This document shows positions 1 through 8,653 of a DNA stretch of 64,000 nt, piece by piece; the first letter of the stretch is position 1, and every line of letters begins with the position of its first letter. The position numbers were made by a program, and so were the translations under genes. A model generated the notes under the pieces. It made no database searches. It saw only the letters and a program-made list of their open reading frames with translations, and was not told the DNA's origin. This DNA comes from Paenibacillus vini (GTDB lineage Bacteria; Bacillota; Bacilli; Paenibacillales; Paenibacillaceae): assembly GCF_018403325.1 (NCBI RefSeq), contig NZ_BOSL01000002.1, positions 372,001-436,000 on the forward strand, read 5' to 3'.

Positions 1-2
1 TG

Positions 3-1310
3 TCTGTGGAGAATAAAGCCGGCCGGACCATGGCACCCTTACGTTTCGTAAGCGAACAGCTCGGTCTGGTAGTCGATTGGAATCAAAAGACGAAGACGAT
101 TTCCCTAACATCCTCGGATGCGGTAATCGTTGAACCGCCGGTAACAGAACCGCCAACGGAATCTGCGAATCCAGTCGAACCGGTACCACCGACCACTAAC
201 GATGAACTACGGGGGGCTTGGATTTCGACCGTCTCCAATCTGGATTGGCCTAGCAAAGCCTCCTACGGAAAAGAGGAAACCCAAAAGGCCGAATATATTA
301 AACTACTGGATGATTTACAGGGAATGGGGATGAATGCCGTATTCGTCCAGGTTCGTCCTTCCGGGGATGCCATCTACCCGTCCAAGCTGGTTCCATGGAG
401 CACATTCCTGACCGGCACTGCGGGCAAGGATCCGGGTTACGATCCGCTGCAGTTCCTGATTGAGGAAACTCACCGGCGGGGCATGGAATTTCACGCCTGG
501 TTCAATCCGTTCCGGGCCAGCACGGGCAGCGATGCCAGCAAATTGCCGGCAAACCATGTAGCGAAGCAGCATCCGGACTGGATCGTTAAATTCGGAGGCA
601 AGCTGTACATCAATCCGGGAATTCCCGCTGCACGGGAGCATGTCATCGACGCTATCATGGAAGTGGTAAAAGGCTATGATATCGATGGGGTCCATTTGGA
701 CGATTATTTTTACCCGACCGGGGAGACGTCCTCCTCGAAGTTTAATGATGATACCACCTATAAGAGCTATAATGCCAACAAGATATCCAACAAGGGCGAT
801 TGGCGGCGCGACAATATCAATGAGTTTGTCCGGGATCTCGGGCATAGCGTGCGTCAGGCCGATCCGTCCATTTCCTACGGAATCAGTCCATTTGGCGTGT
901 GGCGCAACAAAGCGAGCGATGTGACCGGCTCGGACACGAAGGCCAGCATATCGGCCTACGACAGCACCTATGCCGATGTCCGCACATGGATTCGGAACGG
1001 ATGGATCGATTACGTAACTCCGCAACTCTACTGGAGTCTGACGCGTAAAGAAGTTCGCTATGACATTCTTGCCGACTGGTGGGCGGGCGAGGTAAGAGGT
1101 ACGAGCGTCAAGCTCTATATCGGCCATGCTCCGTATAAGCTGGCCACTCCGGAAATCGGGTGGGGCAATGCACAAGAAATTATCAATCAGCTTGAATATA
1201 ACCGCACTATCCCGGAAATTTCGGGCAGCATCTTCTTTAGCGCAAAAGACTTGAGAAGAAATCCGCTGGGACTTATTCCGCTGTTGCAATCCTACTACTC
1301 TGCAAATTGA
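3..1310 (+). CDS. Family 10 glycosyl-hydrolase-like protein, 5' truncated
   Basis: The reading frame is open to the window edge, so the true start lies upstream. The first visible residues (RTMAPLRFVSEQLG, then VVDWN and TISL) are the end of a copper-amine-oxidase-N-like wall/substrate-binding repeat, common at the N-terminus of secreted Paenibacillus proteins. A Pro/Glu/Thr-rich linker (about 40-65) follows. The rest is a GHL10/DUF187 barrel: RGAWISTVSNLDW (about 69), VQVRPSGDAIYPS (about 115), HAWFNPFR (about 163), DGVHLDDYFYP (about 228) and VTPQLYW near the end. DUF187 proteins are thought to act on extracellular glycans or peptidoglycan; the substrate is unknown. An internal GTG at 6 should not be taken as the start. 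The family assignment is firm; the activity is inferred. Confidence 0.85.
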   Translation, partial: SVENKAGRTMAPLRFVSEQLGLVVDWNQKTKTISLTSSDAVIVEPPVTEPPTESANPVEPVPPTTNDELRGAWISTVSNLDWPSKASYGKEETQKAEYIKLLDDLQGMGMNAVFVQVRPSGDAIYPSKLVPWSTFLTGTAGKDPGYDPLQFLIEETHRRGMEFHAWFNPFRASTGSDASKLPANHVAKQHPDWIVKFGGKLYINPGIPAAREHVIDAIMEVVKGYDIDGVHLDDYFYPTGETSSSKFNDDTTYKSYNANKISNKGDWRRDNINEFVRDLGHSVRQADPSISYGISPFGVWRNKASDVTGSDTKASISAYDSTYADVRTWIRNGWIDYVTPQLYWSLTRKEVRYDILADWWAGEVRGTSVKLYIGHAPYKLATPEIGWGNAQEIINQLEYNRTIPEISGSIFFSAKDLRRNPLGLIPLLQSYYSAN

Positions 1311-1330
1311 GCTCATATCAACGATAATTA

Positions 1331-1360
1331 GCATACTGACAACCTCCGTCATCATACATA
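1331..1360 (+). promoter_or_regulatory. Possible sigma-E-type promoter before yqhO
   Basis: GCATACT at 1331-1337 and CATACATA at 1353-1360 are 15 bp apart. This resembles a sigma-E promoter (-35 like KMATATT, -10 like CATACANT). It is a pattern match by eye only and the -35 is imperfect. Confidence 0.3.
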
Positions 1361-1395
1361 AGCATTAGACTTGTGTGTGGGATGGGGGTTTTTTT

Positions 1396-2364
1396 ATGCT
1401 CATGAACGGAGTGTTCGAGGGCGGAGGAGTGAAAGGGATCTCACTGGCCGGAGCCGTGCGAGCTGCGGAATGCCATGGAGCTCGCTTTCATCAGGTAGCG
1501 GGAACGTCATCGGGCTCCATCGTGGCTTCTCTCATCGCTGCCGGATATAACGCTGAAGAGATGAAGACCATTATTATGGAAACTTCGTTTACCAGTTTTC
1601 TGAAGAGATCTCCTATATTTAATACCGCAATTATTGGCCCGGCATTTCGGGTATTGTTAAAAAAGGGGTTGTATTCCGGCGAGGCTTTGGAAGATTGGGT
1701 ACGTCAAAATCTCCTTGCAAAAGGGATTCGAACGTTCGGTGATTTGGAGAGGGGCAAGCTAAAGATCATCGCTTCAGATATTACCGGAGGCAGAATTCTG
1801 GTGCTCCCGGATGATTTACCGAAGATCGGTCTGCGTCCCGAAACTTTTGAAGTGGCCAAAGCGGTTCGGATGAGCTGCAGTATTCCTTACTTTTTCGATC
1901 CCGTATTGCTGCGTTTGCCGGCGAAAATGGCTAAAGGAAAGAAGTTCAGCGACCAGTTCCTTCATATCGTTGACGGAGGTCTTCTCAGCAATTTCCCTTT
2001 ATGGCTGTTTGACCGCAACCAGTCGCCTAACGAGGAGAAATTGATTCCGACCGTGGGTTTTCAAATGGTAGGCAAAAATACGAACCAGCCGCATGTCATT
2101 CGGGGCCCGTTCTCCATGCTTCAAGCGCTGGTTGAAACGATGCTGTCCGCCCACGATGAACGGTATATTGAGCAATCCAACCGATATCGGACCGTAAAAA
2201 TACCGACGCTTGGCATTTCTACTACGCAATTCGATATCGGAAAAGAAGAAAGCCTGCTGCTTTATGAATCCGGACTGAGGTCCGGAAACCGGTTCTTCGG
2301 GGACTGGAATGCCCAGTATTACGAAGAACAGTTCATAAAGTATCAGCAGGCTAAATTGATTTAG
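1396..2364 (+). CDS. yqhO: Patatin-like phospholipase, YqhO family
   Basis: Predicted cytoplasmic lipid acyl hydrolase. The patatin signature is complete: an oxyanion loop EGGGVKG near residues 7-13, the nucleophile elbow GTSSG with Ser at about 38, and the dyad aspartate in VDGGLLSN (Asp about 193). The length of 322 aa fits the family. ATG 1396 is chosen because it follows GGGGG at 1384-1388; the frame is open back to a GTG at 1375 with no ribosome site. The gene begins the yqhO-efp block conserved in Bacillales. It converges on the next gene with a 4-bp overlap of stop codons. The physiological substrate is not known. Confidence 0.88.
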   Translation: MLMNGVFEGGGVKGISLAGAVRAAECHGARFHQVAGTSSGSIVASLIAAGYNAEEMKTIIMETSFTSFLKRSPIFNTAIIGPAFRVLLKKGLYSGEALEDWVRQNLLAKGIRTFGDLERGKLKIIASDITGGRILVLPDDLPKIGLRPETFEVAKAVRMSCSIPYFFDPVLLRLPAKMAKGKKFSDQFLHIVDGGLLSNFPLWLFDRNQSPNEEKLIPTVGFQMVGKNTNQPHVIRGPFSMLQALVETMLSAHDERYIEQSNRYRTVKIPTLGISTTQFDIGKEESLLLYESGLRSGNRFFGDWNAQYYEEQFIKYQQAKLI

Positions 2365-2684
2365 TGGTATTTCGGAAGATCGTCGTCATTCTTTCCCTTC
2401 TGGCCTTCTATCACCTGGAAAGGATAGGTTTTGCGTTTACCTCCGGTTGCCGGACGGCGTTCGGCAGCGACCTTGGCCATCGTACGGGCTGACGGCTTGA
2501 TCTTCGGAGCCGTCTTTTTGTATTTTCGCGGAGGATATTTATAGAGCAGGAAGACAATGGCCACAAGAACAAGCGGGACCAGCACACTCCCCAGATTCAA
2601 AGACCTTTTGCCAAACAGTCCATCTAAAATGTTGAATACGGCAAGTGCGATTACGATCCAGAATAGAATGGCCTGTTTTTTCAT
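2361..2684 (-). CDS. yqhP: Small membrane protein, YqhP-like position
   Basis: A 107-aa protein with two hydrophobic segments (about residues 5-22 and 31-48), then a basic, Lys/Pro-rich cytoplasmic tail (KYPPRKYKKTAPK...). It lies directly downstream of yqhQ on the same strand with 7 bp between them, so the two are probably co-transcribed. The position between yqhO and yqhQ is that of B. subtilis yqhP, also a small membrane protein. The name rests mainly on synteny. No catalytic motif is visible and no function can be given. Confidence 0.6.
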   Translation of the reverse strand: MKKQAILFWIVIALAVFNILDGLFGKRSLNLGSVLVPLVLVAIVFLLYKYPPRKYKKTAPKIKPSARTMAKVAAERRPATGGKRKTYPFQVIEGQKGKNDDDLPKYH

Positions 2685-2691
2685 GCGTGCA

Positions 2692-3693
2692 TCATCCTTT
2701 CACGGGATCCAAGGAAGAACGACCGACTGTTGTTTCCGTTGCCGAAGTCTGCTCCATACCGGCATCAATCTCACGCATCCGGTTGAAGGAAGCGATCGAC
2801 ACTTCGACCTGGTCATCGCTTGGTTCTTTGGTCGTCAGAAGCTGAAGCCATAGGCCGGGATATCCGAGGTAACGAAGTACAGGGATGTCGCGAACCGAAT
2901 TCGTAAAGCGAAGCAGTTCAAAGGACACTCCGATGACTACGGGAAGAAGCAATACTCGAATGTACATCCGTTCCCATACATTGTCCCAACTGAAGATGGG
3001 CAAAGAGTAAATGATGACACCGACAATGACCGTCAAAATAATGAAGCTGCTGCCGCAGCGGTAATGCAGGCGGCTGTATTTCTGAACATTGGCCGGAGTC
3101 AGTTCCTCGCCGGCCTCATATGCGCTGATGACTTTATGCTCCGCGCCGTGATATTGAAACAACCGTTTAATCATCGGCGTTTGTGAAATAATCCAAAGGT
3201 AAGTCAGTAGAAGAATTATTTTGATAACTCCTTCAATCAGCGTATGCAGGGTCTGATTACTGAATGCATGCTGGAAGAGGAATTGCTCCAGAAGTGCCGG
3301 GACAAGCGTAAAGATCAGCTTTCCGACTACGAAGGATAAGACGCCTACGACCGCTACGCCTACAATCATGGAAAGAGAAAAGCCGGATTCCTCTTTTTCC
3401 TTCTGCTTAGCCCGTTCTTCCGGTTCGGTCTCATCATCCGCCAAGGCTTCGGCCGAATAGTTTAAATGCTTCGAGCCTTTGGCGCTGGAGTCTATAATGC
3501 TGACCAGACCTCGGACTAGCGGAATTTTGCGAAGCTTCTTCACCCAGTTCTTATCACTCTTGGGCACTTCCAAGAAGGTGATCTCTCCGTTTTTGCGGCG
3601 AACTGCAGTGACATTGACGTGTTTTCCGCCGAACATGACGCCTTCCATAACGGCTTGGCCGCCATAAATCGTTGGTGTGGATTGCTCAGGCAA
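2692..3693 (-). CDS. yqhQ: DUF1385 membrane protein YqhQ
   Basis: A 333-aa protein with the DUF1385 hallmark YGGQAVMEGVMF at residues 10-21, a cytoplasmic N-terminal region, then about four membrane segments (about 107-130, 150-170, 215-235, 245-262). The central motif YHGAEHKVISAYEAGEELT is also family-diagnostic, as is HYRCGSSF. The start is TTG at 3693, 8 bp after GGAAGGTGA. The protein is widespread in Firmicutes, described as a possible metal-dependent enzyme; its role is unknown. It is transcribed away from yqhR, so the 3694-3840 interval holds divergent promoters. Confidence 0.9.
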   Translation of the reverse strand: MPEQSTPTIYGGQAVMEGVMFGGKHVNVTAVRRKNGEITFLEVPKSDKNWVKKLRKIPLVRGLVSIIDSSAKGSKHLNYSAEALADDETEPEERAKQKEKEESGFSLSMIVGVAVVGVLSFVVGKLIFTLVPALLEQFLFQHAFSNQTLHTLIEGVIKIILLLTYLWIISQTPMIKRLFQYHGAEHKVISAYEAGEELTPANVQKYSRLHYRCGSSFIILTVIVGVIIYSLPIFSWDNVWERMYIRVLLLPVVIGVSFELLRFTNSVRDIPVLRYLGYPGLWLQLLTTKEPSDDQVEVSIASFNRMREIDAGMEQTSATETTVGRSSLDPVKG

Positions 3694-3840
3694 CTAATTC
3701 ACCTTCCTAGAGTAGTAATAGAGGTAGTTCTGTATCCATTGTAACGAACTTTGGGGGCAAATTCTAGTTTGTTTAGTCTTTTTCAATTTGCGCATACTAA
3801 TCGGCAATGTGATCGGAATTTCAAGGAAGGGAAGATTGAA

Positions 3841-4353
3841 ATGAATCGGCAACGGAATAAGCGAAAAAAGGGTACAAACTTGTTGCGTTTCTCTCTGCAA
3901 ATCGGTATTTTTGCGGGGCTTATTTGGGGGGCTGTCCAAGGCCTGTTTTACTACCTGAAATTCACGACTGTGCTGCCTGGATATCTGGTGGAACCGTTTT
4001 TTAAGCATCAATTTTTGCAGACTCAGCGGGGTTACTATGTCGGATGGCTGTTTTTTGTTTTGTTCTCCGTCATCGCAACGCTGATTTATACATTAGCCTT
4101 CAGGAAGCTGAAGGGTCCTCTCCCCGGCATGATTTACGGAATCGTATGGTGGGCTGTCATTTTTCTACTGCTTGGCCCGATGCTGAAAATGACCTCCCCG
4201 ATCCGGGAGTTGTCATTTAATACGGTATTCAGTGAATTTTGCCTGTTTCTGTTATGGGGATTATTCATCGGTTATACGGCGGCAGAAGAGTATACGAACG
4301 AGAGAGCCCGCGAACCGAAGGGAGCCCGGAAGGCCAAGGGTGCACTTCAATAG
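3841..4353 (+). CDS. yqhR: YqhR family membrane protein
   Basis: A 170-aa integral membrane protein with four hydrophobic stretches (about 18-38, 62-84, 97-115, 130-150). The N- and C-termini are strongly basic. ATG 3841 follows AAGGAAGGGAAG at 3823-3834. The frame is open further upstream but only this start has a ribosome site. Placement between yqhQ and aroQ matches B. subtilis yqhR. No enzymatic motif is visible; the function is unknown. Confidence 0.8.
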   Translation: MNRQRNKRKKGTNLLRFSLQIGIFAGLIWGAVQGLFYYLKFTTVLPGYLVEPFFKHQFLQTQRGYYVGWLFFVLFSVIATLIYTLAFRKLKGPLPGMIYGIVWWAVIFLLLGPMLKMTSPIRELSFNTVFSEFCLFLLWGLFIGYTAAEEYTNERAREPKGARKAKGALQ

Positions 4354-4482
4354 GGACAAAAAAGCTTCTCAACATCCGCTAACCTATGATAAAATAACTT
4401 TTGGTTATTTTTACAGTGCGTGTTCAAAAAATCCGGGTTTTCAGCTCTTTTGAAGTATCTTTGAACAGGAAGGGTGAGCAGG

Positions 4483-4929
4483 ATGTTTCGCATCCTAGTG
4501 CTGAACGGACCGAATCTGAATTTTCTCGGGATTCGCGAGCCCGGAATTTATGGCTCCGAAAGCTTGGGCGATATCGAAAACAGGCTGAAAAAGCTTGCGG
4601 AGAAAGATGGAATAGAGCTTTCGTTCTACCAGTCGAATCACGAAGGAGCGTTGATCGACCGGATTCATGCGGCGTACGGGAATTGCGACGGAATCCTGAT
4701 CAACCCTGGAGCATTAACCCATTACAGCTATGCGCTTCGGGACGCTCTTACCTCGGTAGGTATCCCGGCCGTCGAGATTCATTTGTCCAATATCCATGCC
4801 CGTGAGCAGTTCCGGCATCATTCCGTGATCGCTCCGATCGCGGTGGGCCAGATCGCCGGGTTTGGCTCTTTCGGATATGATATGGGCTTGAAGGCGATCC
4901 TGCGTCATCTGGATCAACGGCAGGGATGA
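4483..4929 (+). CDS. aroQ: Type II 3-dehydroquinate dehydratase
   Basis: Converts 3-dehydroquinate to 3-dehydroshikimate in the shikimate pathway, forming a cytoplasmic dodecamer. All type II signatures are present: LNGPNLNFLGIREPGIYG (flexible lid, with the catalytic Tyr in GIYG), YQSNHEGALIDRIH, INPGALTHYSYALRDAL, and EIHLSNIHAREQFRHHS with the catalytic His. ATG 4483 (148 aa) has AGGAAGGG at 4467-4474 at good spacing. The upstream in-frame GTG at 4474 overlaps that site and is unlikely. It corresponds to B. subtilis yqhS. Confidence 0.96.
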   Translation: MFRILVLNGPNLNFLGIREPGIYGSESLGDIENRLKKLAEKDGIELSFYQSNHEGALIDRIHAAYGNCDGILINPGALTHYSYALRDALTSVGIPAVEIHLSNIHAREQFRHHSVIAPIAVGQIAGFGSFGYDMGLKAILRHLDQRQG

Positions 4930-4976
4930 ATGCCCGGTGCGACCGCTTGTAAGTCGAACATGAAGGAGAGTTAATT

Positions 4977-6050
4977 ATGGCGAGCACACGTGTTATCGGG
5001 CTTCGCGAAGCGATGAAGCTTCAGAACATCGAAGCCGTCTGGATTACCGGTGATGTGAACCGCCGCTATTTGACGGGCTTTACCGGTTCATCAGGATATG
5101 TTTTGATCACGATGCATAAAGCTTTTCTGTTGACGGATTTCCGTTATATGACTCAAGCTGCCGAACAGGCTGCCGGGTTTGAAATCGTGGAGCACGGTGC
5201 TTCCGTAACGGATAGTCTTAAGCAGCTTCTTGCCGCAGAAGGCATCAACCGGCTTGGTTTTGAGGAAGATATTGTGGTATTCTCCACTTATCGCGCATAC
5301 GAGCGCGAGCTGCAGCCTTGCGAGCTGGTACCCGTGACGGGACTTGTGGAAGGCTTGCGTCAATTCAAGGACGAAGGCGAGTTGTCTTTGATGAAAGCGG
5401 CGGCAGATTTAGCCGACCGGACCTATCTGCATATGCTCGAACAGCTTAAACCGGGTGTTACGGAATGGGACATGGCGCTCGAGCTTGAGACCTTTATGCG
5501 CAAGAACGGCGCATCAGGCCCTTCCTTTGATACAATCGTCGCTTCAGGAGAACGTTCGGCCATGCCGCACGGGGTGGCGAGCGGCAAAGTCATTCAAAAG
5601 AACGAATTCGTGACGCTGGATTTCGGCGCGTTGATGAACGGATATTGTTCGGATATTACGCGTACCGTGTTCATCGGTGAACCCTCCGCGAAGCATCGTG
5701 AAATTTATGACATTGTTCTCGAAGCACAGCTTCACACGTTGGAATTTCTTCGTCCAGGCATGACAGGCCGGGAAGGGGACGCACTGGCTCGCGATATAAT
5801 TACTCGTTACGGGTATGGCGACCAGTTCGGACATAGTACAGGCCATGGTCTTGGGATGGAAGTGCACGAGAATCCGCGGGTGTCGAAACTGAGCGATACG
5901 GTATTGCAGCCGGGGATGGTTGTAACGGTGGAGCCCGGTATTTACATTCCTGGCTTCGGCGGCGTTCGGATTGAAGACGATGTCGTTATTACCGAGACCG
6001 GAGTACGGCGTTTGACGGAGTCGACCAAGGATTTTATCGTTTTAGGCTAG
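4977..6050 (+). CDS. yqhT: M24 family Xaa-Pro peptidase, YqhT-like
   Basis: Predicted cytoplasmic aminopeptidase releasing the N-terminal residue ahead of proline. The first 130 residues form the creatinase-type N-domain, with ITGDVNRRYLTGFTGSSG near the start. The pita-bread catalytic domain follows. The dinuclear metal ligands are visible: Asp in LDFGALMNGYCSD and DITRT, His in GHSTGHGLGMEVHE, Glu in VEPGIYI and Glu in GVRIEDDV. The length of 357 aa is standard. AAGGAGAG precedes ATG 4977. It lies upstream of efp, as in B. subtilis; a functional link through polyproline metabolism is attractive but only inferred. Confidence 0.93.
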   Translation: MASTRVIGLREAMKLQNIEAVWITGDVNRRYLTGFTGSSGYVLITMHKAFLLTDFRYMTQAAEQAAGFEIVEHGASVTDSLKQLLAAEGINRLGFEEDIVVFSTYRAYERELQPCELVPVTGLVEGLRQFKDEGELSLMKAAADLADRTYLHMLEQLKPGVTEWDMALELETFMRKNGASGPSFDTIVASGERSAMPHGVASGKVIQKNEFVTLDFGALMNGYCSDITRTVFIGEPSAKHREIYDIVLEAQLHTLEFLRPGMTGREGDALARDIITRYGYGDQFGHSTGHGLGMEVHENPRVSKLSDTVLQPGMVVTVEPGIYIPGFGGVRIEDDVVITETGVRRLTESTKDFIVLG

Positions 6051-6128
6051 GAATGTCATGCAATACTGAGGAATGGGTAATTTTAAATTAATAATAAATA
6101 GTTTAACCCACTTGAGGAGGTTCTTTTA

Positions 6129-6686
6129 GTGATTTCAGTAAACGACTTTAAAACAGGCTTAACCGTTGAGGTAGACGGCGATATTTTTACAGTTCTCGAT
6201 TTCCAGCATGTTAAACCAGGTAAGGGTGCGGCTTTCGTTCGCTCCAAATTGAAAAATCTCCGTAACGGCAACACAGTAGAGAAAACGTTCCGTGCAGGCG
6301 AAACGATCGGGCGTGCGTTGATTGAGAACCGTGACGTACAGTATCTGTATGCCAGCGGTCAAGACCATGCATTCATGGATAACGAAACCTATGACCAGTT
6401 CACGTTGTCGGAAGAACAACTGAAATGGGAACTGAACTTCTTGAAGGAAAACATGAACGTGAAGATCGTCAGCTACCAAGGCGAGATTCTCGGTATCAAC
6501 TTGCCGAACAGCGTTGAGCTGCGCGTCGTGGAAACCGAGCCGGGGATTAAAGGCAATACCGCAACAGGGGCTACCAAGAACGCCAAGGTTGAAACTGGAC
6601 TTAACGTTCAGGTGCCGCTCTTCATTAATGAAGACGATGTGCTGCTGATCGATACCCGCGAAGGAAAATATATTTCCCGCGCATAG
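6129..6686 (+). CDS. efp: Elongation factor P
   Basis: Relieves ribosome stalling at polyproline stretches by binding near the E site. The 185-aa sequence has the three beta-barrel domains of EF-P. The loop that reaches the peptidyl-transferase centre reads [10 protein letters not shown], with Lys32 at the tip; in B. subtilis Lys32 carries a 5-aminopentanol modification. The C-terminal barrel has the family signature [16 protein letters not shown]. The start is GTG 6129 with GAGGAGG just upstream at 6114-6120. A terminator follows at 6741. Confidence 0.97.
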   Translation: MISVNDFKTGLTVEVDGDIFTVLDFQHVKPGKGAAFVRSKLKNLRNGNTVEKTFRAGETIGRALIENRDVQYLYASGQDHAFMDNETYDQFTLSEEQLKWELNFLKENMNVKIVSYQGEILGINLPNSVELRVVETEPGIKGNTATGATKNAKVETGLNVQVPLFINEDDVLLIDTREGKYISRA

Positions 6687-6740
6687 CCGTAAGTTCGGCA
6701 GGTCTGCCGGAATTATACAGGACTTATGTTCCGGCGCCGT

Positions 6741-6773
6741 CCTCCATCCTTTTCGGGTGGGGGAATTTTTTCT
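6741..6773 (+). terminator. Terminator after efp
   Basis: CCATCC and GGGTGG pair around a short TTTTC loop, followed by GGAATTTTTTCT. It separates efp from the aspartokinase promoter. Confidence 0.75.
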
Positions 6774-6809
6774 ATATTCCGAAGTTTTATTGTATTGTCA
6801 TCAAAAGCA

Positions 6810-6834
6810 TTGACTTCTTTCCGGGCTTTCGTAT
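6810..6834 (+). promoter_or_regulatory. Sigma-A-like promoter for aspartokinase
   Basis: TTGACT is followed 16 bp later by TATTAT (an overlapping TATACT is 19 bp away). The leader to TTG 6927 is under 100 nt, too short for a lysine riboswitch, and none of its conserved blocks is seen. Confidence 0.6.
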
Positions 6835-6926
6835 TATACTGGGTTAAAGCGTTACGATAGAAAAATGCAAAGAAACCCGCAGGTTAAGCTTGCAGGATAG
6901 GATGAGCATATTAGGGAGGGTCCGAT

Positions 6927-8180
6927 TTGGCTTTATATGTAATGAAATTCGGAGGAAGCTCTGTTGGGGATACGGAGCGGATGCAGCGCGTCGCCAAACG
7001 CGTCGTGGCTAAACAAGAGGAAGGACATCAGGTGATCGTAGTCGTCTCCGCTATGGGAGACACCACGGACGACCTGATCGACCAGGCAAAACTGCTGAAT
7101 AATGAGCCTCCTTTGAGGGAAATGGATATGCTGATGACGACGGGCGAGCAAATCTCGATCGCGCTGCTGTCGATTGCGATTCATCAGCTTGGCAAGAAGG
7201 CAATGTCGTTTACGGGCTGGCAGGCGGGATTCCGCACAGAATCAGAACATGGGAGAGCCCGGATTACGGATATCCGGCCAGAACGTGTCATTCGTGCGCT
7301 GGAAGAAGGCAACATTGTGGTCGTGGCCGGTTTTCAGGGCATGACGGAAGACGGAGAGATCACCACCTTCGGCCGCGGCGGCTCCGATACGACGGCCGTA
7401 GCCCTTGCGGCGGCGACAAATGCAGATTTCTGCGAGATTTATACGGACGTCGACGGTATTTATTCCACAGATCCCAGAATTGTTAAGAATGCTCGCAAGC
7501 TGGATGAAATTTCTTATGATGAAATGCTTGAACTGGCTAACCTGGGGGCGGCGGTCCTCCATCCCCGTGCGGTGGAGTATGCCAAGCATAATCAGGTTTG
7601 CCTCATCGTTCGCTCCAGCTTTAACCATAATGAAGGTACAGTAGTCAAGGAGGAAGTCAATATGGAACAAGGTGTAGTTGTCAGCGGTATTGCTTACGAT
7701 AAAAATGTAGCCCGGATCAGCATTCTCGGCGTGTCCCACGTACCTGGCGTACTAGCCAAAGTATTCGGATCTCTTGCCGAAGCTAAAATCGACGTCGATA
7801 TTATCGTACAGAGCGGCGTTACGGACGGAAAAGCGGATTTCAGCTTCACTGTGGCACTGTCCGACCGTGAGAAGGCGCTGAACGTATTGAGCGGTATTCG
7901 CGGAGAGCTGCCGTACCAGGAAGTGACTTCCGAAGACAATCTGGTAAAAGTGTCGATCGTCGGCGCCGGCATGGTAAGCCACCCTGGCGTAGCCGCTCAA
8001 ATGTTCGACGTCATTTCCAAAGAGGGTGTAAACATTAAAATGGTCAGCACCTCGGAAATCAAAGTGTCCTGCGTCATTGAAGGAAACAAACTGCATGAAG
8101 TCGTTAAGGCGCTTCATACTGCCTATGGTCTCGATACGGAAAGCCAAGTATTTGTGGGCGGCCCACAGGACCGCCGGTAA
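6927..8180 (+). CDS. lysC: Aspartate kinase, lysine-sensitive class II type
   Basis: Phosphorylates L-aspartate, the first step to lysine, threonine, methionine and diaminopimelate. The kinase domain (about 1-240) has KFGGSSVGD at 7-15, TTGEQIS, FGRGGSDTTAVALAAA and YTDVDGIYSTDPR. Two ACT domains follow (ISILGVSHVPGVLAKVF and VSIVGAGMVSHPGVAAQMF), the allosteric part. The start is TTG 6927 behind AGGGAGGG. At 417 aa it matches B. subtilis aspartokinase II, an alpha2beta2 enzyme whose beta subunit is made from an internal start; such a start is also visible here at 7662. It is flanked by its own promoter and a strong terminator, so it is probably monocistronic. Confidence 0.95.
   Translation: MALYVMKFGGSSVGDTERMQRVAKRVVAKQEEGHQVIVVVSAMGDTTDDLIDQAKLLNNEPPLREMDMLMTTGEQISIALLSIAIHQLGKKAMSFTGWQAGFRTESEHGRARITDIRPERVIRALEEGNIVVVAGFQGMTEDGEITTFGRGGSDTTAVALAAATNADFCEIYTDVDGIYSTDPRIVKNARKLDEISYDEMLELANLGAAVLHPRAVEYAKHNQVCLIVRSSFNHNEGTVVKEEVNMEQGVVVSGIAYDKNVARISILGVSHVPGVLAKVFGSLAEAKIDVDIIVQSGVTDGKADFSFTVALSDREKALNVLSGIRGELPYQEVTSEDNLVKVSIVGAGMVSHPGVAAQMFDVISKEGVNIKMVSTSEIKVSCVIEGNKLHEVVKALHTAYGLDTESQVFVGGPQDRR
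7647..8180 (+). promoter_or_regulatory. Internal ribosome site and start for aspartokinase beta subunit
   Basis: AAGGAGG at 7647-7653 lies 8 nt before an in-frame ATG at 7662, codon 246 of the gene. Initiation here would make a 172-residue protein holding only the two ACT domains. B. subtilis lysC uses an internal start at nearly the same codon for its beta subunit. Confidence 0.75.
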
Positions 8181-8217
8181 TTACCGGAGTTTTTCTTCAA
8201 TTTAATAACTAGAGTAG

Positions 8218-8263
8218 AGCTGTTCCTTTAAGCGGTATTCCGCTTCAAGGGACAGCTTTTTTT
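8218..8263 (+). terminator. Strong terminator after lysC
   Basis: AGCTGTTCCTTTAAGCGG pairs with CCGCTTCAAGGGACAGCT around a TATT loop, followed by seven T. Confidence 0.93.
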
Positions 8264-8376
8264 GTTTAGACTCTCTTTTCTTGGATTCTGGCAGGAGCGC
8301 TGCATACTAATAGAAATAAAATGGGGGGCTTGGGCATATCGATATAAGAGCACATAGGGACAAGAAGGAGGTTATT

Positions 8377-8643
8377 ATGCTTGATAAATTCGTAACCGGC
8401 ATGGCTTCGCTCCGAATATTCTCGGGGACCATCGAAATATTGGCCGCACTGCTCATGCTGAAATTGGGGCGTGTCGACAAAGCGCTTGCGGTAAACTCCG
8501 CGCTGGCTTTTGTCGGCCCAAGCGTTTTGATTATTACGACCTCGATCGGGCTGGCCGGCATGGCGGATAAGCTCTCCTGGGGGAAAATGATATGGATCGG
8601 CTGCGGAGTCGCGTGTCTCTTAATCGGCATTTTGAAGAAATGA
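8377..8643 (+). CDS. yqhV: YqhV family small membrane protein (DUF2619)
   Basis: An 88-aa protein with three hydrophobic helices (about 8-28, 38-60, 66-86) and little else. GAAGGAGG stands 6 nt before ATG 8377. In B. subtilis yqhV also sits directly before spoIIIAA. Both the size and the pattern KFVTGMASLRIFSGTIEILAA match the DUF2619 family. The function is unknown; the position next to a mother-cell operon hints at a sporulation role but is not evidence of one. Confidence 0.82.
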   Translation: MLDKFVTGMASLRIFSGTIEILAALLMLKLGRVDKALAVNSALAFVGPSVLIITTSIGLAGMADKLSWGKMIWIGCGVACLLIGILKK

Positions 8644-8653
8644 TAGATTTACC

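Noticed and set aside
6840-6926. Lysine riboswitch before aspartokinase
   Set aside because: The promoter-to-start distance is under 100 nt and none of the conserved L-box blocks is present, so an L-box cannot fit.
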